Shown here in pieces: positions 54,769 to 63,700 of a stretch of 64,000 nt of DNA; position 1 is the stretch's first letter; every line of letters starts with the position of its first letter. The DNA lies in the NCBI GenBank assembly GCA_019746225.1, contig JAIESE010000020.1:16935-80934 (forward strand), given 5' to 3'. The notes under the pieces were generated by a model, which was not told the origin of the DNA, ran no database searches, and saw only the letters and a list, made by a program, of their open reading frames with translations. Position numbers and translations under genes: made by a program. Source of the DNA: Alphaproteobacteria bacterium (GTDB taxonomy: Bacteria; Pseudomonadota; Alphaproteobacteria; Paracaedibacterales; VGCI01).

Positions 54769-55917
54769 TCACTGAAACGGTTTAAAAACCAGGATCGAAA
54801 CCCCCGTTGCAAGAGTAATTTGATCATCTAATTCTAACTTTGCTTGTTTGCCGATTTTGATGAACTCACTCAACGTACGTTCTTGCCCGCCCATGGCCAG
54901 GGCAATGATGTCCGAATCAATCAAAAGACTGCCATCCACAGTTTTGGGGAAGACCTTTTCAATTACGAAAATTCGTCCATTTTGTTGGTCTGATAAAGCA
55001 GTCCGTGTATTTTTCAAAATCGTCACGCAATCCTCATCCTTCCAGTTATGAAGGACCCGTTTAATGGTATAAACATCCGCCGCGGGCACCACTTCAAAGA
55101 AGCTTCCGCCAATCATTTTTACATTTGGCAAAGTACAGTCTTTAACTGTTCCCGCAAGATCGAAAAGGATCCCCTCCAAATTGGGATTCTGCCCTAGCAC
55201 CCGCGATAAGAGACCTCCCGTTCCCCCGCCAATATCGCAATAACTTTTATGCCCTTTGAAAACTTGCGCCCGAGAGACTTCATCATCTTCTCGTTCAGAA
55301 AAGTTTCTCATCCCCTTATTAAACTGCTCCATGGCTTTCGGGTTTTGTTCAAGGTAAGCATAATAATCCATCCCATTCAGTTGATCAAAAGGGGAGTCAT
55401 CATTCGTCAAAGCCAAACCAACCTGCCCTACAGCTTCCCACCTCTTCTTATCCGACTCTTTTGCAATTGCTGGTTGCAGAGAGTTCTCAGCCGTACTGAT
55501 CAGAAGCGAAGAATTTTCATTCAATGAAAAGGTCTCGTCATCATTCATAGTCACAATCTGATGATTGGCAAGAACGCGCATCAGACGCTTCACGGACTCT
55601 GCTTTGAAACCCTTTCCAGATGCTATATCTGCCGCTGTTTTTGGCTTTCCGTCTTGAAGCACATCAAAAAGTTTGTGCTCTGACGCTACATGAAGCGCCC
55701 TTGCGGGAAGGTACCCATAGGCGACCCGTCGCACCACTTGATCCGGTTTCTGATTAAGCGAGATATCCATTGCTTTTGGACAGCTCAACACACCAAGCGT
55801 AAATCCTGTTACCATCAAATTTCTCACAATCTTTGTCACAAGACTTTGCTCTGGCGAATGATTCTTCGCAGTCCTTCCTGTATCTGTATTAAGTGTTATA
55901 GATGTTTTCATCGTCAT
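54769..55917 (-). CDS. SAM-dependent O-methyltransferase (acetylserotonin/hydroxyneurosporene type)
   Basis: The 382-residue protein has a winged-helix dimerisation domain (LFDVLQDGKPKTAADIASG, LMRVLANHQIV) and a SAM domain with DIGGGTGGLLSRVLGQNP, then IKRVLHNWKDEDCVTIL, whose His is the usual general base. This is the plant-type/hydroxyneurosporene O-methyltransferase family acting on small hydroxylated molecules. The N-terminus has an extra 60 residues with a hydrophobic stretch (LMVTGFTLGVLSCPKAMD), unusual for a cytoplasmic enzyme; a later start is possible. It is divergent from a TetR gene with operator-like repeats between. Confidence 0.85.
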   Translation of the reverse strand: MTMKTSITLNTDTGRTAKNHSPEQSLVTKIVRNLMVTGFTLGVLSCPKAMDISLNQKPDQVVRRVAYGYLPARALHVASEHKLFDVLQDGKPKTAADIASGKGFKAESVKRLMRVLANHQIVTMNDDETFSLNENSSLLISTAENSLQPAIAKESDKKRWEAVGQVGLALTNDDSPFDQLNGMDYYAYLEQNPKAMEQFNKGMRNFSEREDDEVSRAQVFKGHKSYCDIGGGTGGLLSRVLGQNPNLEGILFDLAGTVKDCTLPNVKMIGGSFFEVVPAADVYTIKRVLHNWKDEDCVTILKNTRTALSDQQNGRIFVIEKVFPKTVDGSLLIDSDIIALAMGGQERTLSEFIKIGKQAKLELDDQITLATGVSILVFKPFQ

Positions 55918-55949
55918 TTCTATTCTCCAAGTTTGTTAATTTCCGGCTT

Positions 55950-56021
55950 GAATTAACCGAATGTTCAATTAATTAATCTGGTTAAAATCCAATGTCAACA
56001 AAAAAATTGAACAATCGTTCA
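55950..56021. promoter_or_regulatory. Probable TetR operator region
   Basis: Between the divergent methyltransferase and tetR genes lie TGAAC-AATC-GTTCA (56008-56021, perfect 5-base arms) and GAATGTTC (55960-55967), which shares the GTTC half-site. This is the usual position and form for TetR autoregulation. Confidence 0.6.
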
Positions 56022-56055
56022 GTTTTGTGGTAAACAAGATGTGAAGGAGAGGAAA

Positions 56056-56652
56056 ATGGCACGTCCAAAGGTAGAAAATCACAAAACAGCGGGACTCATT
56101 TTAGACAGTGCTGAACGGCATTTCTTACAGAAAGGCTTTAAGGGCACCTCCATTAACGATGTGGCGGACGATGCCAAAATCAATAAAAGCCTGATTTATC
56201 ATCACTTCAAAGATAAAGAAAACTTATGGAAAGCTGTGAAAGAACGCATCTTGAACGAGGCGAGTCAAAACCAGCTAGAGGACCTTGACTTCAAGCACCC
56301 TACTCTCAAACAGTTCCTGGACGTCTTTATTCCCTTTCGATTTCATGTTTATGCGCACTATCCCAAGCTAATACGCTTGATGGAATGGCAACGCCTGGAA
56401 CCCGATAACGAGGCAATTATGTTCGTCAACAGCAAAGCCTTTGTCGGTCTAGATACACACATCCATGCCCTTCAAAAATCAGGACAAATCCGAAGCGACC
56501 TCAAACCCGACGTGATATTTTATGTCGTTTTGTCCATGGCTTCCAATGGTTTTATGGATAAGGTGAAATTTCTTGAAACAGAAAAGGGACGGAAAGATTA
56601 TCAGAAATTCATCACGGAAAGCCTGATGACAATCCTCAGCCCAAAACCTTGA
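56056..56652 (+). CDS. TetR-family transcriptional regulator
   Basis: The 198-residue protein has the TetR helix-turn-helix at the N-terminus (AERHFLQKGFKGTSINDVAD, then KINKSLIYHHFKDKENLW) and an all-helical ligand domain. The ATG at 56056 has AAGGAGAGG upstream. It likely represses itself, the divergent O-methyltransferase and the downstream EamA transporter, which starts 66 bases later. The ligand is unknown. Confidence 0.92.
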   Translation: MARPKVENHKTAGLILDSAERHFLQKGFKGTSINDVADDAKINKSLIYHHFKDKENLWKAVKERILNEASQNQLEDLDFKHPTLKQFLDVFIPFRFHVYAHYPKLIRLMEWQRLEPDNEAIMFVNSKAFVGLDTHIHALQKSGQIRSDLKPDVIFYVVLSMASNGFMDKVKFLETEKGRKDYQKFITESLMTILSPKP

Positions 56653-56717
56653 AGTTTCCTCTATTTCCTTGAAACATCTCAGAAGACTCTTTACGTTTAA
56701 GGAAAGGGGAAGTGCTC

Positions 56718-57650
56718 ATGAACCTCATTCTGTTTAGCATCACCGCTCTGATTTGGGGCTCCACATGGCTCGCCATCAAGCTGCAATTGGGCGTGGTGTT
56801 GCCTTTATGGTCTCTTGTGTATCGCTTTGGTATTGCAGCCATTCTTTTAATTGCCTACTGCATTCTTACCAAGCGGACGCTTTCCTTTACGCGCACTGAG
56901 CATCGGTGGATTGCCACCCAAGCCCTCTTCACCTATTTTCTGAATTACGTCCTGTTTTACTTTGCGACCGATTATTTTATCAGCGGCATTGTGGCCACCT
57001 TGTTTGCAAGCATCATGGTGATGAGCATCATCAATGGAAGGATTTTCCTTGGCAACCCTATTGAACTCCGAACGGTGCTTGGGGCCATTGTTGGCCTTTC
57101 TGGTCTTGCGTGCATCATTTGGGCGGAAGTGATCCGCCTCTCTGATAAAGATTTTTGGTACATCTTTGGCGGTGTCGTCTTGGGCGTTGCCGGGGCCTAC
57201 AGCGCTTCTTTGGGACAAATTGTTGTGATGCTCAATGAAAGACGGGGCCTGCCCTTGGTTCAAACAAACGCGTTGGGATTTGCTTATGGAACCTTCTATA
57301 TGGTTACAGTCGCGCTTCTCTTGAGACAAGCGCCGGGCTTTGACACCTCTTGGACTTACGTGTCCTCCCTTCTTTATTTGGCAACCCTTGGAACGGTGGT
57401 TGGATTTTTATGTTATCTGACCTTAGTGACCCGCATCGGCCCTGAGAAAAGCGCCTACGTGTTTGTTCTCATTCCCATCATCGCCATGGGCATTTCTGGC
57501 TATGCGGAGCACATGATTTGGACGCCCGAAGCCGTCATTGGAAGCGCACTTGTTCTGATCGGGAACGTCATTGTCATGACCAAAAAAGGGTTTCGTTGGA
57601 GATTCTGGACCAGAAAAGAAGTTTCCGTATCTGCAATGGCCTCTGACTAG
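56718..57650 (+). CDS. EamA/DMT-superfamily transporter
   Basis: The protein of 310 residues has ten membrane helices in two EamA repeats: MNLILFSITALIWGSTWLAI opens the first, and GGVVLGVAGAYSASLGQIVV the second. DMT transporters export amino acids, nucleosides or toxic metabolites. ATG 56718 has AAAGGGGAAG upstream. Its place behind tetR and opposite an O-methyltransferase suggests export of a methylated small compound. Base composition is somewhat more GC-rich than the genes that follow. Confidence 0.9.
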   Translation: MNLILFSITALIWGSTWLAIKLQLGVVLPLWSLVYRFGIAAILLIAYCILTKRTLSFTRTEHRWIATQALFTYFLNYVLFYFATDYFISGIVATLFASIMVMSIINGRIFLGNPIELRTVLGAIVGLSGLACIIWAEVIRLSDKDFWYIFGGVVLGVAGAYSASLGQIVVMLNERRGLPLVQTNALGFAYGTFYMVTVALLLRQAPGFDTSWTYVSSLLYLATLGTVVGFLCYLTLVTRIGPEKSAYVFVLIPIIAMGISGYAEHMIWTPEAVIGSALVLIGNVIVMTKKGFRWRFWTRKEVSVSAMASD

Positions 57651-57720
57651 AAAGTATAAATCCCTTTCTTTACCAAAAAATCAAATGATAATGAACTACT
57701 AAATTGCCCTTTTTGATAAA

Positions 57721-57747
57721 TTGACTTTTCCCTTTAAATAATATACA
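57721..57747 (+). promoter_or_regulatory. Promoter-like element A, shared with 60666
   Basis: TTGACT at 57721-57726 and TAATATACA ending near 57747. A second copy with the same spacing (18 bases from TTGACT to TAATATA) lies at 60666-60692, before the LuxR/NB-ARC gene. It is absent before the second oxidase gene. Confidence 0.5.
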
Positions 57748-57794
57748 GTTTGTTTTTCAAATTTGCTTTACAAATACGAATGGAATTTATGTTT

Positions 57795-59024
57795 ATGGAT
57801 CATAAGACTACGTTTATAACCTTGTTTGCAGTGACGCTTTCTTTCTTCAGTCCCCACTATCTCAATGCGATGGAAGCTGAACGTGTCGTTCATTATTTTT
57901 CTCCCCCTCAACTGGAAGAAGAAAACATTGGCAAGAAGGTGCTTTGTGTTCGCCCAGTCTATAAGGATGCTCTCGATATAACTAAGGAAGAAATTGGGGA
58001 GAAACTGGTTTTTACCAATAGTGGTTATGGCGGATCAGGAATAACCATCGGTGAGGGTGGCGTTGACTACCAATTAGAACAATTTATGAAATTAGACATA
58101 GAGAGACAGACCTCTATTACGGTCTTAGGGGCAGGCTGGATCGGCTCATTGACTGCGCTCAAGCTCTACGCCATGGGGTATAAGAACCTTACAGTTTTTG
58201 CAGATAATCTATCCGATATTCCTTCCTTCAAGGCAGGAGGACTTGTTTTAACGAGTATGGGCCAATTTCCGTCTGAGTTTGAGAGAACACGCGCCATTGA
58301 ATTCGGGATCAATTCGTACCAAAAATTCCAACACGCCCTTGGCCTTGATGACCAGCGTCATCCCTTTATTCCATCAGATGGAGATTTTGTCCGTAGGCTT
58401 CCCTATTATACTTATGAAAAATCCGAAGGTTTAGAACCTTACGTTAAAGCCGGTATCATGAAATCCGCAATTGATGTGAGGTTGAAAATTCTCGAAACGG
58501 GTCTTTCTCATAACCTTTTCTGCTACGAAGAGGGCATATTTGTTAACACGACTTCGGTGCTTCAACACTTTCACGATCTCCTCTTTCGCAAATTTCAAAT
58601 TCCTTTCATAAACCGGTTGGTTACAGATTTTCGGGATATCTCGAGTCCTGTGATCTTTAACTGTGCCGGTGTGCGCGCCGCAGACATGCCCGGAAGGAAG
58701 AACCGAGCCTCCTACATACCCACCCTAGGTCACTTGATTATGGGAAAAGATCAAGAGCCAACCAAGGAAAAAAGTGTCCAAAATTGTATGATCATTGCCG
58801 CTGGAGAAAAAAGTACTTTGGATGGCAAGTATTGCCATACATCCTACTATGGGTTTCCAAAAAGCTATACTTCTGGAGATGACACTTATCAGTTTGTCAC
58901 CGGTGGGACCTATATCCCTGGCGTTTCTGTGAATGAGAAAGGGGAGTTGGCTCAAAACCACTATCCCGAAATGTTCGATGCCGTTTGGGGAAAAGCCAGA
59001 AAATTTTATGGATACAAAGAGTAG
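57795..59024 (+). CDS. Secreted DAO-like FAD oxidoreductase, apparently circularly permuted (paralogue 1)
   Basis: The protein of 409 residues has a signal peptide (MDHKTTFITLFAVTLSFFSP). It then has CVRPVY (Arg at residue 53) and TNSGYGGSGITIGEGGV (residues 75-90), which match the C-terminal substrate-Arg and flavin signature of D-amino-acid oxidases (GFRP...HNYGHGGxGxTxxxG). Only after these come the Rossmann motif GAGWIGS (residue 112) and AGGL, then FNCAGVRAADM and TGGTYIPG near the end. The order is thus permuted relative to the family. FAD binding and amine oxidation are inferred. Starts at 57780 or 57789 are possible. A paralogue follows. Confidence 0.75.
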   Translation: MDHKTTFITLFAVTLSFFSPHYLNAMEAERVVHYFSPPQLEEENIGKKVLCVRPVYKDALDITKEEIGEKLVFTNSGYGGSGITIGEGGVDYQLEQFMKLDIERQTSITVLGAGWIGSLTALKLYAMGYKNLTVFADNLSDIPSFKAGGLVLTSMGQFPSEFERTRAIEFGINSYQKFQHALGLDDQRHPFIPSDGDFVRRLPYYTYEKSEGLEPYVKAGIMKSAIDVRLKILETGLSHNLFCYEEGIFVNTTSVLQHFHDLLFRKFQIPFINRLVTDFRDISSPVIFNCAGVRAADMPGRKNRASYIPTLGHLIMGKDQEPTKEKSVQNCMIIAAGEKSTLDGKYCHTSYYGFPKSYTSGDDTYQFVTGGTYIPGVSVNEKGELAQNHYPEMFDAVWGKARKFYGYKE

Positions 59025-59093
59025 TGCCTCACTCAGACAAGAGTGGGAGATGGTATGCTTCAACATAATAGCGAAAGTTATTCAAATAATTAC

Positions 59094-59128
59094 GTCATTG
59101 CTACGTCGCATTCGCTCCTCGCAATGAC
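59094..59128. repeat. Mini copy of the GTCATTGCGAG palindrome
   Basis: A 35-base palindrome with the GTCATTG and CGCTCCTCGCAATGAC ends of the longer copies but no long centre. It lies between the two oxidase paralogues. Confidence 0.75.
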
Positions 59129-59209
59129 AGAGTTAGCACCCTCTTTAAAATCCCAAGCGCTCCTAGTCCGACCATTTAACTTACACTCCTATCCAACACA
59201 AAACGTTTT

Positions 59210-59246
59210 AGCCGACCTAGGGAATGTACCTAGGTCGGGCTTTTAG
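59210..59246 (+). terminator. Terminator between the oxidase paralogues
   Basis: A perfect 10-base stem CCGACCTAGG / CCTAGGTCGG with a 7-base loop, followed by GCTTTT. It lies about 190 bases after the first oxidase gene. The 330-base gap 59025-59354 has this terminator, the mini repeat and no gene. Confidence 0.8.
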
Positions 59247-59354
59247 GGAATTCCCTGGGTAGTTTCTGTCCTCCCTTTTTAATAACCATCCAATCGATAC
59301 TCTCGAAAACATGAAGAGTTATCGTTTGTTAATTATTAAAAAGGAACAGTTTAT

Positions 59355-60611
59355 ATGATAGTATTTAATAAAAATATTTCAAAAATTATTTTCACCGTTA
59401 CTCTTTCTCTCTTAAATTCTTATGCCCTCAAGGCTATGAATTCTGAGGGAACGGAAGAACGGCCGGTACATTATTTTACAGCGCCACAACTGGAAGATAC
59501 GAACAGAGGTGAGGAAGTGTATTGTGTCCGCCCTGTCTTTTCAGGATCCTTGGATATGAGTTCTGAAGTGATTGGGGGAAAACACGTTATTTCCACAAGT
59601 GGTTTCGGGGGATCAGGGATCACCCTTTCGGAAGGGGCCGTTGAATATCAAATACAAAAGTTTATAACCGAGGTCCTTCCAACATTAAAAAGGGGCAGAG
59701 AAACGCCTATAACTGTGCTGGGCGCAGGGTGGGTAGGCTCATTGACTGCTCTCCATCTGCAAAAAGAGGGCTTTAAAAACCTCCATATCATTGCTGAGAG
59801 CTTGGAACGGATAACTTCCTTTAATGCAGGGGGCCTCATTGCCCCAGTGTCAATGCAAAACTCTCCCGAATTCCAAGTCCTTGTAGATCAATTCGGCGTT
59901 AATGCCTACAAAGGATATCGAGATGCGCTTGCAGGGCGCCATCCATTTATCAACGCGGACAATGGGCAATCTGTCATGCCCGTTCCCTATTATACAGGGG
60001 ATCGAGAAAATTCTGGGCTAGAACCATATGTTACGGCTGGCGTGATGCGCCCCGCCAAAGATATAAAATTGCAAATACTCGACACAGAAGTATCCCATGA
60101 TCTTGTTTGTTATGAAGATGGTATTTTTGTGAATACACCTTCCGTTCTCCAGCAATTTTATGGCCAACTCTTCAGGAAATTTCAAATTCCATTAACGCAA
60201 CGGCTCATAACAGAGTTCTCTGAGATTGAAGACTCAGTGATCTTTAATTGTGCAGGGATACGCGCAGCAGATATGAAAGAGAGAAGACAAATGCGTGATT
60301 CCTACCGTCCAACTCTGGGTCATCTAATCATGGGAAAAGATCAAGAGCCAACCAAGGAATTAAGTGTCAAAAACAGTATGATCCTAACCTATGGGGAAGA
60401 GACAAAAACCCCTGATGGCTTGAATTGCACAGATTCATTCTATAGTTTTCCAAAGCATTATGGGCCTTACGATGTTGTGTTTGGAGGGACCTTTATCGAA
60501 GGGGTTGCGGTCGATCACACAGGTAAACTCGACCCAAAATATAAGTATCCTGAAAAACTCGACCTGATATGGGATTCAACTCGGAAGTTTTTTGGAGCTT
60601 CACGTATGTAA
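59355..60611 (+). CDS. Secreted DAO-like FAD oxidoreductase, apparently circularly permuted (paralogue 2)
   Basis: The 418-residue protein has a signal peptide (MIVFNKNISKIIFTVTLSLL). CVRPVF (Arg59) and HVISTSGFGGSGITLSEG (77-94) stand before GAGWVGSLTALHL (123-135) and AGGLIAP, then FNCAGIRAADM, TLGHLIMGKDQ and VVFGGTFIEGV near the end. The residues fit the D-amino-acid oxidase pattern almost throughout, but the C-terminal family segment is N-terminal. The typical HNY before the glycines is STS here. AAGGA precedes the ATG. Paralogue 1 is 330 bases upstream, and a strong terminator follows. Substrate is unknown. Confidence 0.75.
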   Translation: MIVFNKNISKIIFTVTLSLLNSYALKAMNSEGTEERPVHYFTAPQLEDTNRGEEVYCVRPVFSGSLDMSSEVIGGKHVISTSGFGGSGITLSEGAVEYQIQKFITEVLPTLKRGRETPITVLGAGWVGSLTALHLQKEGFKNLHIIAESLERITSFNAGGLIAPVSMQNSPEFQVLVDQFGVNAYKGYRDALAGRHPFINADNGQSVMPVPYYTGDRENSGLEPYVTAGVMRPAKDIKLQILDTEVSHDLVCYEDGIFVNTPSVLQQFYGQLFRKFQIPLTQRLITEFSEIEDSVIFNCAGIRAADMKERRQMRDSYRPTLGHLIMGKDQEPTKELSVKNSMILTYGEETKTPDGLNCTDSFYSFPKHYGPYDVVFGGTFIEGVAVDHTGKLDPKYKYPEKLDLIWDSTRKFFGASRM

Positions 60612-60626
60612 ATAATTTGATATTAG

Positions 60627-60657
60627 AAAAGCCTTATGGAATCCATAAGGCTTTTTC
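60627..60657 (+). terminator. Terminator of oxidase paralogue 2
   Basis: Stem AGCCTTATGG / CCATAAGGCT with a 3-base loop, followed by TTTTTCT and preceded by an A-run. It begins about 15 bases after the stop codon. Confidence 0.93.
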
Positions 60658-60665
60658 TCAACCAT

Positions 60666-60692
60666 TTGACTTTTTTAGATAAATAATATAGT
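60666..60692 (+). promoter_or_regulatory. Promoter-like element B, shared with 57721
   Basis: TTGACT (60666-60671), 15-base spacer, TATAGT (60687-60692, five of six -10 consensus). It matches the element before the first oxidase gene, including spacing. If used, transcription starts near 60699, which supports ATG 60736 as the start of the downstream gene. Confidence 0.55.
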
Positions 60693-60735
60693 GTGTTCTT
60701 CTTTATCATATGAAAATAAAAAGCAAATTAATGAC

Positions 60736-63700
60736 ATGCTGAATTCGCATAAAATATATAGTCATGACTTAACAAAGATTAATGATATAGCATTTTCTCG
60801 TCGAGAAATTGAAGTCATTTCTTTTTTGATTAGTGGACGATCTGCTAAGAAAATAGCCTCTATTTTGAATATCTCTCCCAAAACAGTTGAGTTCCATTGC
60901 GCACGCATCATGCAAAAACTGTCTTGCAACTCTCGAGAAAGCATTATCGATTTTGTGGAAAAGTCTCCCCAATATCATACCTTAAAAACTTATCATACCC
61001 GTCTTATTGCAGAAATCCTATTTGAGGATTTGTTGAAAAAACTACCCGAACCATCTGAGACAGAAACCGCTGTATATGTTTGGACGTCCAAAGATCATTT
61101 GGAAGAATTAGCTCATTTGAAAAAGCATTTGAAATCAGCAAAATTCAAACTCACATCTGTCAATGTGGGTGAAGCAGGAAGCCAGCTACAAAGTTTGTTC
61201 CAAAACAAAGAAGGCACGCTCCTTAAAATCGAAGGGGTGAATGCCACTACAAATAATGAAATTTCGACTCTTTTTTTAGATGAGTCAGCTTTGCCACCAG
61301 ATGCGTTAAAAAACATATGTTATAATACATTAATTGTTGAAACTGTTCATTTCGATGACTATTTCACTTTATTCCTCTCCGTCCTTAAGGTGTTTTTTTC
61401 AAAGAGTCTGCTTAATTCGTTGTTTGGTGATTTTGTTAAGCACCATTTATCTCATAAAAATCAGAACCATACAAAACACCAGGAGAGGAGGTTCAGCGCT
61501 TCTTTAAGATTTTCATCTCAGCTGAGAAAGACCTTTTCCAAAAATTCCTCCTGTGCGATCTTGATTGGAATGTTGATTTTAGGTTGTGTCACGTCACTTT
61601 TATTAGTCAACTTCTGGAAAAATATACCCACTAATGCAGCAGCCCCCACCCGATTAATTTCTGAGCTATATCTTCCCCCAGAAGACCATCTTCTGAAACG
61701 TCAAAAATTACTCTTAAAGATTAAGGAGAGTTTTAACGCCCCCAATAAAATTCAAACAACATTGCTACAGGGTATCGGTGGCTCAGGGAAAACTACTTTG
61801 GCTCGTCAATTTGCCCGTTCGAGTTCTTCAGAAATTATTTGGGAAATCAATGCTGAAACGAAAGACACTTTAATAAAATCCTTCGAAAGATTCGCTCGAG
61901 CGATCTATAATTCAGAATCCGATGTGAAAGCCTTAGCAGAGCTAGATGAGTTAAAAAGAGATGAGTTTCGAGAAGAAAAACTCATGACATTTATCAAGGA
62001 AAAACTAAGGCATCATCCGAACTGGTTTTTGATATTTGACAATATCGAGAACTTTCCCGCCCTCCAAAACTATATACCCAATGACAAAGACGCCTGGGGA
62101 GTTGGCTGTGTTTTGTTAACATCGAGGGATCGAAACATACAAATGAACAGTATCGTTCAGCACACAGTTGAGATTGGAGAGCTGAATGAATCAGAAAGAT
62201 TGTCCCTATTTCTCACAATGTCAGGGAAAAAATCACTCTCAAATTCTGAAGAAAAAATGCGTCTCTTGAAATTTTTAGAGGAGGTCCCTCCTTATCCTCT
62301 AGATATATCTCTTGCCGCAAAATACCTTATGACGGCAAATATTTCTTATGAGCAATACGTAAAGAATTTGTCCGAATCAAAAGCTGATTTTATTGACCTA
62401 CAAAATAGCATTTTGGTAGATTCCGGTTCATACAAAATAAATCGTCTTCATATTGTTGCCCTTACATTAGATAAACTTTTGAAGGAAAATGAAGGGTTTG
62501 CAGACCTTCTATTGTTTATATCTTTAATTAATTCTCAAAACATCCCAAGAGAATTGCTCACACACCATCAGAACTCTGTTGCGGTCGATAATTTTATTTA
62601 CCAAGCAAAGAAATCCTCTCTTGTATCTGAAGATGAGACGTTGGCATCTTCCCCTCAATCAACCTTATCGATGCATCGAACGATTCAGAAAATTTCCCTC
62701 GCTTATCTGAAGAAGAAAATCCCCCCGCAGGAAGTTCAGGGTCACATCCTCGAAATTTCTAACACACTCAATACTTATTTAAGTCAAGAGATTGAAAAGG
62801 AATATGCACCAACACTCATTCCTCTCACCGCCATTTGCGAATCATTTCTTGAAAACGGGGAGGTGATTCCCGTCCCCATGATGAATTCTCTTAAAATCGG
62901 ATTGGGTTGGACATATGGGTACCTCGGTGATTATGGACGAGCCAAGCAACTTCTTGAGCACACTCTAAAAGACTTGGAAGGGAACGATTCACAAGACCTG
63001 CTGCTAACCTCCCGAGCTCTTGCCTATCTTGGAAACATCTATAGAGAAATTGGTGATTTTAAGGGGGCACTAAAATTTTTAAAAGACAGTCAGACGATAT
63101 TACTTAATCATTTTTCGCAAAAGGGGAGCGATCTTGGTTTTGTTTATGCCAACCTTGGATACATTCAGAATAATTTGGGAAATAATGATCAAGCAAAAGG
63201 TTTGTTAGAAGAAGCTCTTCACCTTTATAGAACACATGTGCCGGATAATCATCTCGGTATCGCAAGAGCCCTTGGGTACTTAGGATATGTTCATAAGGGG
63301 TTGGGAAATTACGCAAGAGCTCTGGAGCTTCTCGAGGAAAGTCAAGATTATTATACCAAGCACTCCCCTGATAATAGGGACTTGGTTCGTGTTTTGATGG
63401 AGCTTGGTAGCATTTATAAAGAACTTGGTTATTTAGAGAAGTCTAAAACGCTTCTTGAAGAAAGCCTCCATCTTTATAAAAGACACCTCCCCCTTAACCA
63501 TACAAATGTGGCTTGGGTTTTGGGACGCCTTGGAGGGGCTTATTTAGAACTAAATGAAATGAGTAAAGCCAAAGATGCTTTGGAGAAAAATTTAAAAGGA
63601 TATTCAGAAGATGGTGAGGATAATCAAGAAAATATAACCAAAATCTTTATTGATTTATCACATCCAATTTTAACGAACCAGTTTCCAGCCAAACAGAAAA

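Noticed and set aside
60762-61316. Minus-strand open frames opposite the LuxR/NB-ARC gene
   Set aside because: They are shadows of a long frame with recognisable HTH and ATPase motifs on the plus strand.
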